The notes: generated by a model from the letters alone, not told the origin. Positions 25,813 through 35,221 are shown, counted from the stretch's first letter. The stretch: 64,000 nt of DNA from CALINF01 sp039980455 (GCA_039980455.1 JBDXCG010000004.1:682001-746000), one strand, 5' to 3'. A program made the numbers and translations.

Positions 25813-27216
25813 CTACCCCGACTGGCCACTGAATACCCAGAGTATCCAGGGTGTGCCTATTACCAGGTAAATAGCCAGGCATAGCAACGTTGTGAGCCCT
25901 CCGTACCGATAGACCTCGCCGCCGGTAACATACCCGCTGCCGACGAAGATCACATTGCAACTGGATGCTTGCGGCGTGATTACCGAAAAGAAATTAGTGG
26001 CTAGTAGCAGCATCATAGCCATTACCGGCAGTGGCACCTCCGGCTGCGATAGTCCGATGAATACACCAAACAACGCAAGCAAGTGAGCGGTCTGGCTCAC
26101 GAACAGGTAGTGAATGAGTACGTAGAGAGTCGTGAGAGCAACGTAAGTCACGGGCCAGCTTAAGCCGTCGACTGAGCTACCCAATAGATCCCCCACGTAT
26201 TGCATGAAGCCAAGTCGGTCCAGCTCTGTGCTGAGTGTGTAAAGAATGGCAAACCAGATCAGCGTTTCGAGCGCATCTCCACTATGCTTGATGTCATCCA
26301 TCGTGAAGATGCCGGATATCATCAGCACAGCCAATCCAAAGAATGCGATCGCGGTTGCATCCAGCCCCAAGACACCAGCCAGAGCCCAGCCGCCTACCAT
26401 GGCGACAAACGTGCCCAGGGTGATCCACTCAGGTGATGACATTGGCCCGAGTTGCTTCAGTTTATCAGCGGCGGCTGCAGGCGCGTGCGGGGTTTGCGTG
26501 ATTCCTGGCGGGAAAATCTTGTAGAGGAACCAGGGCACCAGAGCCATGGCGCATAATGTGGGCACGCTGGATGCCATGAACCAGCTGGCGAATGTGATTT
26601 CGAACCCCTGCCGGGCCACCATGGCGACTCCCACAGGATTTGCCGCCATAGCGGTAAGCCACAATGCAGATGAAAGCCCTAATCCGGCCATGCTGCACAG
26701 CATCAGATAAGCGCCCATGTCGCGTCTGGAGTCTTCCCAGGGATGAGACCCGCTGTTTTCAGCCAGCGAGTAAACGATGGGAAACAACACGCCCGAGCGC
26801 GCAGTATTACTGGGAAACGCGGGCGCTATTAGGGCGTCGGTTGCGACCATGCTGTAGGCGAGTCCGAGTGATGACTTGCCGAAACTGCGTACCAGCAGGT
26901 AGCCGATACGAGCACCCAGTCCGGAGTTTACGACGCCGCGCCCCACTAAAAAGGCAACAACGATCAATAGTATGAAACCTTCACTGAACCCACTGTAGGC
27001 AGCGGAGGGTTCCAGTGTATTGGTTAGCACCGCGGCAACCAGCGCAAGAATTGCGGCCAACAGGATGGTAGCGCCACCGCTTACGACTGCGGCGATGGCT
27101 GCAGCAAAAATGGCAAACAGCTGCCAGGCCTCTGGCGCCAGTCCGTCGGGGACCGGCGAAAGCCAGATAACTAACCCCAGGACTAGGGACATAACGAGGA
27201 AGAAACGAGAACGCAT
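25813..27216 (-). CDS. SLC13/DASS-family anion:sodium symporter
   Basis: The start at 27216 (MRSRFFLVMSLVLGLVIWLSPVPDGL) gives 467 residues; an in-frame ORF extending to 27549 has no family similarity. Family features are AWQLFAIFAAAIAAVVSGG, AYSGFSEGFILLIVVAFLVGRGV, the substrate motif region LIAPAFPSNTARSG, and the later VITPQASSCNVIFVGSGYVTGG. DASS carriers import dicarboxylates, citrate or sulfate with sodium, or exchange them. SNTARSG and the overall shape resemble the plastid DiT1 / YbhI branch, which suggests a dicarboxylate. The gene converges on the lipoprotein. Confidence 0.85.
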   Translation of the reverse strand: MRSRFFLVMSLVLGLVIWLSPVPDGLAPEAWQLFAIFAAAIAAVVSGGATILLAAILALVAAVLTNTLEPSAAYSGFSEGFILLIVVAFLVGRGVVNSGLGARIGYLLVRSFGKSSLGLAYSMVATDALIAPAFPSNTARSGVLFPIVYSLAENSGSHPWEDSRRDMGAYLMLCSMAGLGLSSALWLTAMAANPVGVAMVARQGFEITFASWFMASSVPTLCAMALVPWFLYKIFPPGITQTPHAPAAAADKLKQLGPMSSPEWITLGTFVAMVGGWALAGVLGLDATAIAFFGLAVLMISGIFTMDDIKHSGDALETLIWFAILYTLSTELDRLGFMQYVGDLLGSSVDGLSWPVTYVALTTLYVLIHYLFVSQTAHLLALFGVFIGLSQPEVPLPVMAMMLLLATNFFSVITPQASSCNVIFVGSGYVTGGEVYRYGGLTTLLCLAIYLVIGTPWILWVFSGQSG

Positions 27217-27334
27217 GCAGACAGTGTAGACTGCTCGAACCGAGTTGGCAGAATTACCGTAACTACGCGTAGGGGGCTTGGCAAAACCCGTGTGGACGAC
27301 TACTGTAGGGGCCTTACAGAAAGGGAGACATACC

Positions 27335-27661
27335 ATGAAACGAGTGCTGGCGATTATGGCCGTAGTAGCTCTACCGGCGCAGGCCTTTGAATGGCCCTGG
27401 CAGGACTCCGCAGATGTCAGATATGGATATTGTAAAGGGTTTGTAGTGTCGGGTTTGGCCGAACAGCGTGTGCAGGATTTATCGCGAACTAACCTGTGGC
27501 TGTCATGGAACGAGATCAACCGAGCTGAATTGCCCGATGGCGCTATCACGTTGGAAGACTATCAGGCTGGTCAGACGGAATTTACGAATCTACGCTCTGC
27601 CGACAATGTTACAGCGCTGATGGATATTGCAAACGGCAACTGTGGTCTAGGGATCAACTAG
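27335..27661 (+). CDS. Small exported protein of unknown function
   Basis: The ATG at 27335 has AAGGGAG at 27321-27327 and encodes 108 residues starting with a short signal peptide (MKRVLAIMAVVALPAQA, cleaved before FEWPW). The mature part of about 90 residues has two cysteines (GYCKGFV and NGNCGLG), suited to one disulfide. I do not recognise the family. It converges on the AsmA gene. Confidence 0.6.
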   Translation: MKRVLAIMAVVALPAQAFEWPWQDSADVRYGYCKGFVVSGLAEQRVQDLSRTNLWLSWNEINRAELPDGAITLEDYQAGQTEFTNLRSADNVTALMDIANGNCGLGIN

Positions 27662-27705
27662 ACCCGCAGTCGCGATTGCATAGATCGATGTGATAGATCA
27701 ATGTA

Positions 27706-29556
27706 TTAGCGGTCGAACAATTTGTTTAGCAACTTACCCGCTTCTTTCTGCATGGAGCGCTTTACTTCCTTTGTTGCCATGCTCTTCACGATATCGGTCG
27801 TATCCACACCACACCATTTTGCGGGGTCGCCGCTTAAGTTGCCTTCACAGCTCACCGGCCAGTCGATGTCGGTGTAGCGGTCGTTGACTCGACACGCTGG
27901 GTCCAGCTCCTCTAGGTCCGGTGATAAGCGCGCTGAAATTACGGCTTTCAGGTCCTGACTCAGCAGGTCTACAGTGCCATCACCCTTCAGCGATACGCCC
28001 TCCAGTTCAGCTGTTAATGGGTTCAGGCGCAGTTTGCCTCCCTGCAGTGCCAAATCTGCTCTTAAGGTTTTGAACGCACTGTTCTTAGGTAACGTTGCCG
28101 TCAGTGATTCCTGATTTACCAGTGCCACTGCCTGGCACAGCATCTTCTCCACACCGATATCCTTAAGTTCAACGGCTTCGGTAGTGAGCGTGATTGGCCC
28201 TGCCAGATTTTCAATCAATGCGTTCTGCGTGGCGCCTTTACCTGCAAGGGTGAAATCTAGGTTTGCCAGACCGCTCGCGATGGGCTCCGCCTCCATGGCC
28301 GCTAATGCACTGGCGATATTAAGGCCGGTGAGCGCGCCTCGCATATCTACTGTGGCAGTCGATAGGCGACCATTCAAAGTGGCGTCCATCGCCAATCGAC
28401 CTTCATGCACTGTGCCGCTGAGTTGGCTCAGCGTCACTACACCTTCCACGGCTCTCACATCAACCTTTACGTCTGTGATGGTGTGCACGTCTACGATAAC
28501 GCTCTCTACCGAAAGCTGCGCGCGCGTATCGATAAGTCGTATTGCATCTAAGGGTAGTGGCTCATCGCCGCTACTGTCAGAGGTTTCTTCTGGCGCATCG
28601 GCTTCCTGTGCAGCCTCAGGACCGGCCAGTGCGAGCAGCGCCGGGTTAAGTTGGTTCAGCGCCATAACAGCGTCGATCTGTGGGCTCTCGAAGCTGGCAT
28701 AACGCAACGTGCCATCGCCCCTGGTGCTCCCGGTCTCCACCGACAGCTGTAGGTCGGCGAGTTGATTTGAGATATTGACCTGTCCGTTGGCAGTGAGTGT
28801 TACTGGATCTGCCAATGCGCCGGAAACTGTCACACTGAGCGGCGCCAGTGTAGCGACGCCGCCTGACTGATTGACGCTAACATTGCCGGCAAGCGCTATA
28901 GAGATGTCTTCATCTGGCAGCATAACGATCGCTTGCACTGGAATGGGGCGGCCGTCCAGATTCAGCTCAGTTGCTTCGAGTTCGACAAGCTGAAGCACAC
29001 TGTCTTTAGTATCGCCCTCACCAAGGACGCGTACGGTGACATCTCGCAACCACAAGCGCTGTACGTTAAGCGCCAAAGGAAGCGCTGCGGCGGTACCTGC
29101 ATTTGCTTCGTCTGCTGCTTCAGCAATGGCCTTCTTGCGCTTCTCATAGAAAACGTCGAGCTGGGCGTCGGTCAAGTTGCTGGTATCGATGGCCGGTTGC
29201 TCAGGAGGGGCTGCCATGGTGATGGAGACAGACTCTGCACCGAGAGTTTGGATTTCGATTTCACTCGACAGAAGCGGCATCAGCTCCACGCCGATCTCGA
29301 GTGTTCCCACTTGAAGCTCTGTGGCTTGCTCCCCTGGCGCGGTCAGCATTGCATCGCCAAGCTGCAAGCGCAGTGTGGGAAACAGGGATATTTTTGCCTC
29401 TCCATTCACAACCAACGTTGCACCTGTCTGCTTTTCGATCTGGGTAGCAGCGACATTAACGAGCTTTTCGGTATCCAGCAGAAGAGGTAACAGCAATGCC
29501 ACCATCAACACCAGTATCAGTGGAATTGCGATGAGTATTATTAGAAACCGAGCCAT
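27706..29556 (-). CDS. AsmA-family inner-membrane-anchored protein
   Basis: A 616-residue protein with an N-terminal membrane anchor (FLIILIAIPLILVLMVALLLPLLL) followed by DTEKLVNVAATQIEKQTGATLVVNGEAKISLFPTLRLQLGD, the conserved AsmA N-terminal block. The long beta-rich periplasmic part ends with the AsmA C-terminal region (LRADLALQGGKLRLNPLTAEL, GVSLKGDGTVDL). AsmA-like proteins are thought to bridge inner and outer membranes and assist lipid transport or outer membrane assembly. The gene stands alone on this strand. Confidence 0.88.
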   Translation of the reverse strand: MARFLIILIAIPLILVLMVALLLPLLLDTEKLVNVAATQIEKQTGATLVVNGEAKISLFPTLRLQLGDAMLTAPGEQATELQVGTLEIGVELMPLLSSEIEIQTLGAESVSITMAAPPEQPAIDTSNLTDAQLDVFYEKRKKAIAEAADEANAGTAAALPLALNVQRLWLRDVTVRVLGEGDTKDSVLQLVELEATELNLDGRPIPVQAIVMLPDEDISIALAGNVSVNQSGGVATLAPLSVTVSGALADPVTLTANGQVNISNQLADLQLSVETGSTRGDGTLRYASFESPQIDAVMALNQLNPALLALAGPEAAQEADAPEETSDSSGDEPLPLDAIRLIDTRAQLSVESVIVDVHTITDVKVDVRAVEGVVTLSQLSGTVHEGRLAMDATLNGRLSTATVDMRGALTGLNIASALAAMEAEPIASGLANLDFTLAGKGATQNALIENLAGPITLTTEAVELKDIGVEKMLCQAVALVNQESLTATLPKNSAFKTLRADLALQGGKLRLNPLTAELEGVSLKGDGTVDLLSQDLKAVISARLSPDLEELDPACRVNDRYTDIDWPVSCEGNLSGDPAKWCGVDTTDIVKSMATKEVKRSMQKEAGKLLNKLFDR

Positions 29557-29690
29557 GTTGATAATGCCTTATGTGTTGGGCGACTGGTGCACAATAGCAA
29601 AGTCTACCGATTTGTGTGATTGAACTGAATCTGTGGGAGGCGCTGCCTTTTTCGATTCATCCGGCTAGGGGAACGCACATACACACTTGT

Positions 29691-31700
29691 CTAAGTGAGC
29701 GATTCCACGCTGCTGCGAAGACGAGCGACGCTGTTTTGTAAAATCATGCGGGCCTCCTCAATACATTCTTTGCCCGGTAGGCCATTTTCGATAATTGACT
29801 GCTCAATGGCTGCCAGTTGTGTACCGGCCTTGGTCAGGCCAAAACTTTTACACGTGCTGGCCAGAGTATGGGCATGTCGGGCGCAATCTTTAGTTTGTCC
29901 GGCGGCAATAGCATCGTTGAGGCTTTCCCACCGTTGCGCGGCCTCACCCAAAAATTTGTCTATGACTGTCTTAAGATTTTTGTTGCCTATCTGACTTTGT
30001 AGCTCCTCGAGAATACCCAGTTCAACAAGATCTTCTTCATTCATGTTTGCCCCTTGGGTTTTATCACCGATGGCCTCTTTGGTAGGTAACCAGCTGACGA
30101 GTTGTTCCGCCAACTTCTGCCGGTCTATCGGTTTTGTGAGGTAGTCGTTCATCCCCACCTCGCGGCTCTGCAGACGCTCCTTGTCACTCTCAAATGCGGT
30201 CAATGCGACAATGGGCACTTGCTGTGCATCCGCAAACTCGCGGATGCGGCGCGTTGCCTCGAAACCATCGATGTCCGGCATGTTGATATCCATCAGTACC
30301 AGGTCGGGTTCCAGCTCCTGCGCCTGCTTGACGGCTGCGAGACCGCCATTAGCTTTGCTTACCGTGATATCCATCGACTCCAGAATCATCGCGCCGAGCA
30401 TAAGATTGGTTTCGTTGTCATCTACCAGGAGCACATGGGCCGTGAATTTTGCGTTTTCAATGAGGGGCTTGCTGTGCTCCAAATCGGCCGAGGGCTCCGG
30501 TACATAGCTGGGCAATGGCAATGCAATAGTGAAGGTAGATCCTTTGCCGGCAGTGGATTCCAATTCAATATGACCACCCATCAGTTGCACGTTCTTGCGG
30601 ACTATATCCAGGCCGAGTCCTGTCCCCCTATCAACTCCCTCATTGCCCGCGCTACCGCTCCAAAACGGCTCAAATACCTGCTCCTGCAGGTGTTCTGGAA
30701 TACCGATTCCTGTGTCGATAACAGCAAACTGCACCATTTCCTGTTTGGAGTCGGAATCATCTATCTGGCTCACTCTCAGTTGAATACTGCCGTTGTCAGT
30801 AAACTTAATCGCGTTGATGAGCAGGTTTAATAAGCTCTGACGCAAGCGTGGCAAGTCGCCAAGAAAGTAACCCGGCATATCTGACTGGCAGGAGTATGTG
30901 AATTCAATGTGCTTCTCATTTGCCTTTGCGGCCACGATGCTGTGAACGCTTTTTACTAGTTCCTCAATCCCGAAAGGTTCTTCCTCTGCAACGCCGTCAG
31001 CCGCATCTATTTTGGATAAGTCCAGTACGTAGTTTGTCACTTGCATCAGATTTTTGGCCGAGCTTCGCGCCAATGTAACTAACTTACTCGCATCAGCAGA
31101 TAGCATTTGATCCTGAAGCAGGGTCAAGGCACTCACAACGCCATTGAGCGGCGTGCGCATCTCGTGACTCATTTGGGTGAAAAAGGCGTTCTTTGCCGCT
31201 TGATTTCTCTCTAGCTCCGTCCGGGTTTGCGTGAGTTCACCATTGAGATGCTCAAGGTCCTGAACCATTTTCTTCTCAGTAGACATGAAAAACAGTTGAT
31301 CCAATTGCACGTCTTGCGGGGAAAAGTCGCCAAGACCCAGGCGCACGTCGGGACAATTGCTGTTGATCCAAAAAAGCCAGGGCGCACCAAAAAAACAGAG
31401 CGCGGGTTGACCGTCGATTGTTGTTTCCACGACTTGACCACGCACAGCAAACCGTCGGTCTTTGGAGAGCATAAGGAAAATCGAATCTACGTGCTCGTGG
31501 GCAGACTCATAGCTGGTAACATTGGACGGCCTACTGATATCGAAGGCCTCTGTTAGTCGTGGCTGCAAGTCTAATCCGTCGACATGTCTTTTCAATGTGT
31601 CACTAGCATTGATAATTTGAAAAGCCTGGTCGATGCATAGCACTATGGAAAACAGTCCCTGCAGTTGTTCCCAATCGACCGTGGACGGGTGAGTTTTCAT
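29691..31700 (-). CDS. Hybrid histidine kinase with HNOBA-like N-terminus, receiver and HPt domains (H-NOX partner)
   Basis: A 669-residue soluble kinase. Residues 1-150 resemble the heme-NO-binding-associated (HNOBA) domain: RFAVRGQVVETTIDGQPALCF, then LGLGDFSPQDVQLDQLFFMS and a coiled coil (about 140-172). HisKA has FFTQMSHEMRTPLNG (H179); the ATPase has NAIKFTDNG, DTGIGIP and GTGLGLDI; the receiver has LLVDDNE, phosphoacceptor D471 and K523; the C-terminal HPt has HAHTLASTCKSFG (H611). The built-in phosphorelay would run H179-D471-H611 and then to the LuxO-type regulator of the same operon. No membrane segment is present, which fits a kinase controlled by cytoplasmic H-NOX. Its start overlaps the H-NOX stop (ATGA). 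Confidence 0.9.
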   Translation of the reverse strand: MKTHPSTVDWEQLQGLFSIVLCIDQAFQIINASDTLKRHVDGLDLQPRLTEAFDISRPSNVTSYESAHEHVDSIFLMLSKDRRFAVRGQVVETTIDGQPALCFFGAPWLFWINSNCPDVRLGLGDFSPQDVQLDQLFFMSTEKKMVQDLEHLNGELTQTRTELERNQAAKNAFFTQMSHEMRTPLNGVVSALTLLQDQMLSADASKLVTLARSSAKNLMQVTNYVLDLSKIDAADGVAEEEPFGIEELVKSVHSIVAAKANEKHIEFTYSCQSDMPGYFLGDLPRLRQSLLNLLINAIKFTDNGSIQLRVSQIDDSDSKQEMVQFAVIDTGIGIPEHLQEQVFEPFWSGSAGNEGVDRGTGLGLDIVRKNVQLMGGHIELESTAGKGSTFTIALPLPSYVPEPSADLEHSKPLIENAKFTAHVLLVDDNETNLMLGAMILESMDITVSKANGGLAAVKQAQELEPDLVLMDINMPDIDGFEATRRIREFADAQQVPIVALTAFESDKERLQSREVGMNDYLTKPIDRQKLAEQLVSWLPTKEAIGDKTQGANMNEEDLVELGILEELQSQIGNKNLKTVIDKFLGEAAQRWESLNDAIAAGQTKDCARHAHTLASTCKSFGLTKAGTQLAAIEQSIIENGLPGKECIEEARMILQNSVARLRSSVESLT

Positions 31701-32251
31701 GCGGGCGTTACGGTAACGTCGAATACGGTATGTTCACCTAAACTTACCTCTTGGCTGCGCTGCTCGTTGATGACAAGTGTATTGCCAAAACGTTTGCTCA
31801 GCCCGCGAAGTAGGCCAACAACGAAGGGCGTAAGGCCTTCTCTCTGGCTGATGTAGTCTATCTGGTGTCGTCCCTCACCCAGCTCCTGAACTTTGAATTC
31901 GGGTGGAACATAATCTAAAAAGGTGCTCGTAATCCTGTCGTGCAATGCATTTAGGTTTCCCAAAAACTCGATCATCTCTTGGCCGGTTGCATCCATCAAC
32001 ATTCCGTAGGATTTTGAAGCAGTCTCCTTTACCCAATGTTCGCCAAACATTTCAAGGCATGCGTCTACCGGTGCGCCCAGTACCTCGGATGCGGCCCCAG
32101 CCAGAGAAAACGTGATGGTGTCGTCGTAGCTACGCATCGTGAGAAACGAATCCTCGGGAACACCAGACGCTTCGAGCACCTTCTGCCATTGATCTTCGCC
32201 AAACTGTTGGGTGATCATTTCTCTTAGAGAGCTGTTTATGAGTCCATACAT
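31697..32251 (-). CDS. H-NOX heme nitric-oxide sensor protein
   Basis: A 184-residue stand-alone H-NOX domain (MYGLINSSLREMITQQFGEDQWQKVLEASG). The heme-contacting residues are all visible: proximal histidine H104 in NLNALHDRI, conserved proline in YVPPEF, and the propionate-binding Y133-x-S135-x-R137 motif. The position matching the distal tyrosine of oxygen-binding thermophile H-NOX is proline here, so the protein should bind NO (and CO) but not oxygen. AAGGACA precedes the ATG. In known systems NO-bound H-NOX changes activity of the adjacent histidine kinase, which here is the next gene. Confidence 0.95.
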   Translation of the reverse strand: MYGLINSSLREMITQQFGEDQWQKVLEASGVPEDSFLTMRSYDDTITFSLAGAASEVLGAPVDACLEMFGEHWVKETASKSYGMLMDATGQEMIEFLGNLNALHDRITSTFLDYVPPEFKVQELGEGRHQIDYISQREGLTPFVVGLLRGLSKRFGNTLVINEQRSQEVSLGEHTVFDVTVTPA

Positions 32252-32274
32252 CTAAAGTTGTCCTTGTGTTGTGC

Positions 32275-33714
32275 TTAAGCTGTGAGTTGTTTCCAGGATT
32301 GTAGCTTTCTGTAAAGTGTAGACGGCGCAACCTCCAATAGGCCCGCCGCGTGGTTGACGTTGCCGTCGCAGGCGTTTATCGCTGTTTCAATTGCCTGCTT
32401 TTCTGTGAGCCATAGAGGTTCAATCTGCGCGCGCCTTATGTGGTGGCTGTGCTGCTTCTCTTTTACATCGTGGGGCTCCGCGTGAGATTGCGAAGGTGAT
32501 ATCGCTGCGCTCTGTGGCTGACCAAACTCGAGTGCACCGGATGACATGCCATCGGGTAGCATATCGAGTTCTACCAAGCCGTCGTCGCTTTGATGCAGCA
32601 CGACGATTTGTTGCATGGCATTTTGCAGCTGACGAACATTACCCGGCCAGGGGTAGCGCTGAATCGCAGACTCTGCGTCCGGGCTGAAACCTGAAAAGGC
32701 TTTGTTTTCCCGCTCGGCAAAATATTGAAGAAAGTGATTGGCGATCAACGCCACGTCACCTTCCCGCTCGCGCAGGGGAGGCATGCGCACAGGGATAACA
32801 TGTAAACGGTAAAATAAATCTTCCCTGAAGCGGCCCTCTCTCACTTCAGTAATCGGGTCTCTGTTGGTGGCGCAGACGAAGCGTACGTCTACCTGCTCGA
32901 GCGTGTTGCTGCCTACCTTGCGAAACGTGCCTGTCTGAATAAATCGCAGGAGCTTCTTTTGCAGCTCCAGGCTCATTTCACAGATTTCATCCAGGAACAG
33001 TGTGCCGCCGTCTGCAACGGTGGCCGCGCCCTCTCGGTGGGCGCTAGCGCCGGTGAATGCCCCTTTTACATGACCGAACAGTTCGCTTTCCATCAATTCC
33101 GAGGGAATTGCGCCACAGTTGATGGCAATGAACTTTGCCTGCTTGCGTGCACTCTGCTCATGTATTGCTTCGGCTGCCAACTCCTTACCGGTGCCACTCT
33201 CGCCAACGATAAAACCGGTGGCGTCGCTGGCTGCTAATGAGTCGATGGTTTTGTAGACCGATTGCATCGCCAGCGACTTGCCTATAAAGCCGCAGTATTG
33301 GTCTCGCTCCAGCTCGGCCAGTGCAGTAGCACGTTTGCCAAGTTCCAGTTGCGCCACGGCGTTGTCCAGGGTGACACGCAGGCGCGCAGCGTCGAAAGGT
33401 TTGGTAAGAAAGTCGAATGCACCCAGGCGGATGGCTTCCACGGCCATATCTGACGTACCGTGAGCGGTCATTACGATGACCTTTGGCGGGGAGTCGAGAC
33501 TGTTGGCGTCACTCAAGAAGTCCATGCCATTGCCGTCGGGCAACTCAATATCCAGCAGCACAACGTCTGGCTGGAATGCGCCAAGAACCGCGTGTGCGCG
33601 GCCCAGTGTTTCAACGGTAACAATCTGGTAGTCGCTGCCCTCGAGGTAGGCCTCATACACGGCAGTCAGCGAGATGCTGTCTTCAACCATTAATACTTTG
33701 ATGGGGCTTTGCAT
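32275..33714 (-). CDS. luxO-like: LuxO-family sigma-54-dependent response regulator
   Basis: The start at 33714 has AAGGAC upstream and gives 479 residues; a GTG at 33768 is also in frame. The receiver has VEDS, D55 and K105. The AAA+ domain has GESGTGKE (171-178), the sigma-54 contact motif GAFTGA (218-223) and Walker B GGTLFLDEI. The C-terminal Fis-type helix-turn-helix includes NHAAGLLEVAPSTLYRKLQSW. Many stretches (LLRFIQTGTF, WPGNVRQLQN, LTEKQAIE) closely follow Vibrio LuxO as I remember it. It would accept phosphate from the HPt of the operon kinase. Palindromes of LuxO-box type lie upstream of it and in both exopolysaccharide control regions. Confidence 0.88.
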   Translation of the reverse strand: MQSPIKVLMVEDSISLTAVYEAYLEGSDYQIVTVETLGRAHAVLGAFQPDVVLLDIELPDGNGMDFLSDANSLDSPPKVIVMTAHGTSDMAVEAIRLGAFDFLTKPFDAARLRVTLDNAVAQLELGKRATALAELERDQYCGFIGKSLAMQSVYKTIDSLAASDATGFIVGESGTGKELAAEAIHEQSARKQAKFIAINCGAIPSELMESELFGHVKGAFTGASAHREGAATVADGGTLFLDEICEMSLELQKKLLRFIQTGTFRKVGSNTLEQVDVRFVCATNRDPITEVREGRFREDLFYRLHVIPVRMPPLREREGDVALIANHFLQYFAERENKAFSGFSPDAESAIQRYPWPGNVRQLQNAMQQIVVLHQSDDGLVELDMLPDGMSSGALEFGQPQSAAISPSQSHAEPHDVKEKQHSHHIRRAQIEPLWLTEKQAIETAINACDGNVNHAAGLLEVAPSTLYRKLQSWKQLTA

Positions 33715-33795
33715 GTTTTCGTCCTTGTGGAAAATCAGTGGATCAACGCTTCTACTATCAATATTCACGATCTATGCCATTTTAGGAGTATTGCA

Positions 33796-33808
33796 TCGCA
33801 TTTTGCGT
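33796..33808. promoter_or_regulatory. LuxO-box-like palindrome upstream of the luxO-like gene (12 of 13)
   Basis: TCGCATTTTGCGT matches TYGCA-N3-TGCRA except at the last base. It lies about 82 bp upstream of the chosen start codon, within reach of the gene's promoter, so it could mediate autoregulation. Confidence 0.5.
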
Positions 33809-33904
33809 AAATCGGTAAGCTATTGATAAATATAATTAAAAATGCCAAAGCCTGCGATTTTGTGACTATCCAGAAAGCGTCTCAATACGTGTGGTTTTCG
33901 ATGA

Positions 33905-33917
33905 TTGCATATTGCAA
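33905..33917. promoter_or_regulatory. LuxO-box-like palindrome upstream of the luxO-like operon (perfect)
   Basis: TTGCATATTGCAA is a full match to TYGCA-N3-TGCRA. A weaker copy (CTGCAATATGCGT, 33929-33941, 11 of 13) lies one to two helical turns away. No -24/-12 promoter was found between these sites and the gene, so repression or autoregulation of a sigma-70 promoter is more likely than sigma-54 activation. Confidence 0.6.
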
Positions 33918-33940
33918 TGCAAAAAGCACTGCAATATGCG

Positions 33941-35221
33941 TCAGTCGCGATGAGTGGCGGCGAGAAATAACGCGATCGTGCCTAAGGTGATGCCCTGTGC
34001 ATAAGCAAGGCCGGGGTTGAGGGCGAGATTAAAAGTTTGTGCTGTCATGAAGATCAGGAAGGCCCATAGCAGAGAGTGATGGCGCCCATGTCGTGCCTTG
34101 TAGTTCATATTGCTGCGCCACAGACTGGCCCAGATTTTGAAGTGCATAAAAAGATAGAGCGCAACGCCGATCAGGCCATATTTGTATAGCGTGCCAACCA
34201 AGCCCAGATCGGACGGGAAAAAGTAGGGCGCCACGATATCCTGGTAGGACTGCCCGTATGCGCTGTCTTCGCCTGCGCCAAGTAGGAGATGATTGGGAAT
34301 ATGATCGAACGCGCTGAGAAATGCCTTGGCGCGAATATTGCCGCCATCCGCTTGCAGGAAGTGAGTAATCACTGTCTCTACAGCTATCGGAATCGCAAGC
34401 ACTGCAATGGGAATGCAAACGATAATGAGTGGAATTCGATTCCGCTGTGACAGCAATAGTGGATAGAGCAATACCGATAACAGCATGGTCGCCAGGGTCG
34501 CGCGAAAGAGCACAATGCTCCAGATGTAGGCAGCGATAGAAATAATGGCGACAGCTACAATCAGAGCGACTGTTGATCGTGCCTGGAACACTAGCATTGC
34601 CGCCGCTAGCAGGCTGACCATGATTGCGAACAGGGGCGGCTTGAGCCTAAACCCCCGCCACTCATCAAAGGTAACGAGATTACTGATGGTATGGTCGTCG
34701 GAAAAGAATGCCGCTTGCAAATCCATGGTGAAATAAAAGAACAGGTAATTGAGCATCAGGGCAATCAATGCGCCCCAGATAGCTTGCTCAACCAGCTTAA
34801 TAGGCAAGCCGCAGCGCACCAGCAGATAGAGTCCGGGACCCGCGAATGCCAGCATAAATTCGCGGGCCGAGAAAAAACTGTAGGCGATATTGCCCTCGTA
34901 ATTAAGCGAGAAGACGATGGCGCTTGTCAGCATGATGCCAACAATGAGGTAGACGGACCTGAGTACCCAGCGTTGCCACTCCTGGATGTCCAGTCGAAAC
35001 AGGCCGCGCCAGGCGCCGAGTAGGAACAGCCCAAGTGCGCAGGCGATTCCCAGCTCCTGCAGGCGATTGGCAAAGTAGTAGCGCCCGCCCTGGCAGCCTG
35101 CGAAAACCGCCATGAATATCATTAATTGCAAGACAGGCTTGAGGTTCATGGCTATCGCGGGCAGTGACGCGCGCGTTGCTAGAGCGCTTGATGGCTGTAA
35201 TTCGGAGGCGCTGTGAATCAT
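33941..35221 (-). CDS. O-antigen ligase/polymerase-like membrane protein (Wzy candidate)
   Basis: A 426-residue protein with about ten to twelve hydrophobic segments and a large loop around residues 285-345 (AKAFLSAFDHIPNHLLLGAGEDSAYGQSYQDIVAPYFFPSDLGLVG), the kind of periplasmic loop found in O-antigen polymerases and ligases. In this locus with a Wzx-like flippase, an initiating transferase and a Wza-like exporter, it is the best candidate for the repeat-unit polymerase. It overlaps the upstream glycosyltransferase gene by 4 bp and is last in the operon. Polymerase versus ligase cannot be decided from sequence. Confidence 0.7.
   Translation of the reverse strand: MIHSASELQPSSALATRASLPAIAMNLKPVLQLMIFMAVFAGCQGGRYYFANRLQELGIACALGLFLLGAWRGLFRLDIQEWQRWVLRSVYLIVGIMLTSAIVFSLNYEGNIAYSFFSAREFMLAFAGPGLYLLVRCGLPIKLVEQAIWGALIALMLNYLFFYFTMDLQAAFFSDDHTISNLVTFDEWRGFRLKPPLFAIMVSLLAAAMLVFQARSTVALIVAVAIISIAAYIWSIVLFRATLATMLLSVLLYPLLLSQRNRIPLIIVCIPIAVLAIPIAVETVITHFLQADGGNIRAKAFLSAFDHIPNHLLLGAGEDSAYGQSYQDIVAPYFFPSDLGLVGTLYKYGLIGVALYLFMHFKIWASLWRSNMNYKARHGRHHSLLWAFLIFMTAQTFNLALNPGLAYAQGITLGTIALFLAATHRD

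Noticed and set aside
26200..26975. Plus-strand ORFs opposite the SLC13 transporter gene
   Set aside because: They are antisense shadows without ribosome sites or family motifs.
33715..33904. Sigma-54 promoter for the luxO-like operon
   Set aside because: The only GG-N10-GC match overlaps the start codon, and a TGGCAT at 33780 lacks the -12 GC.
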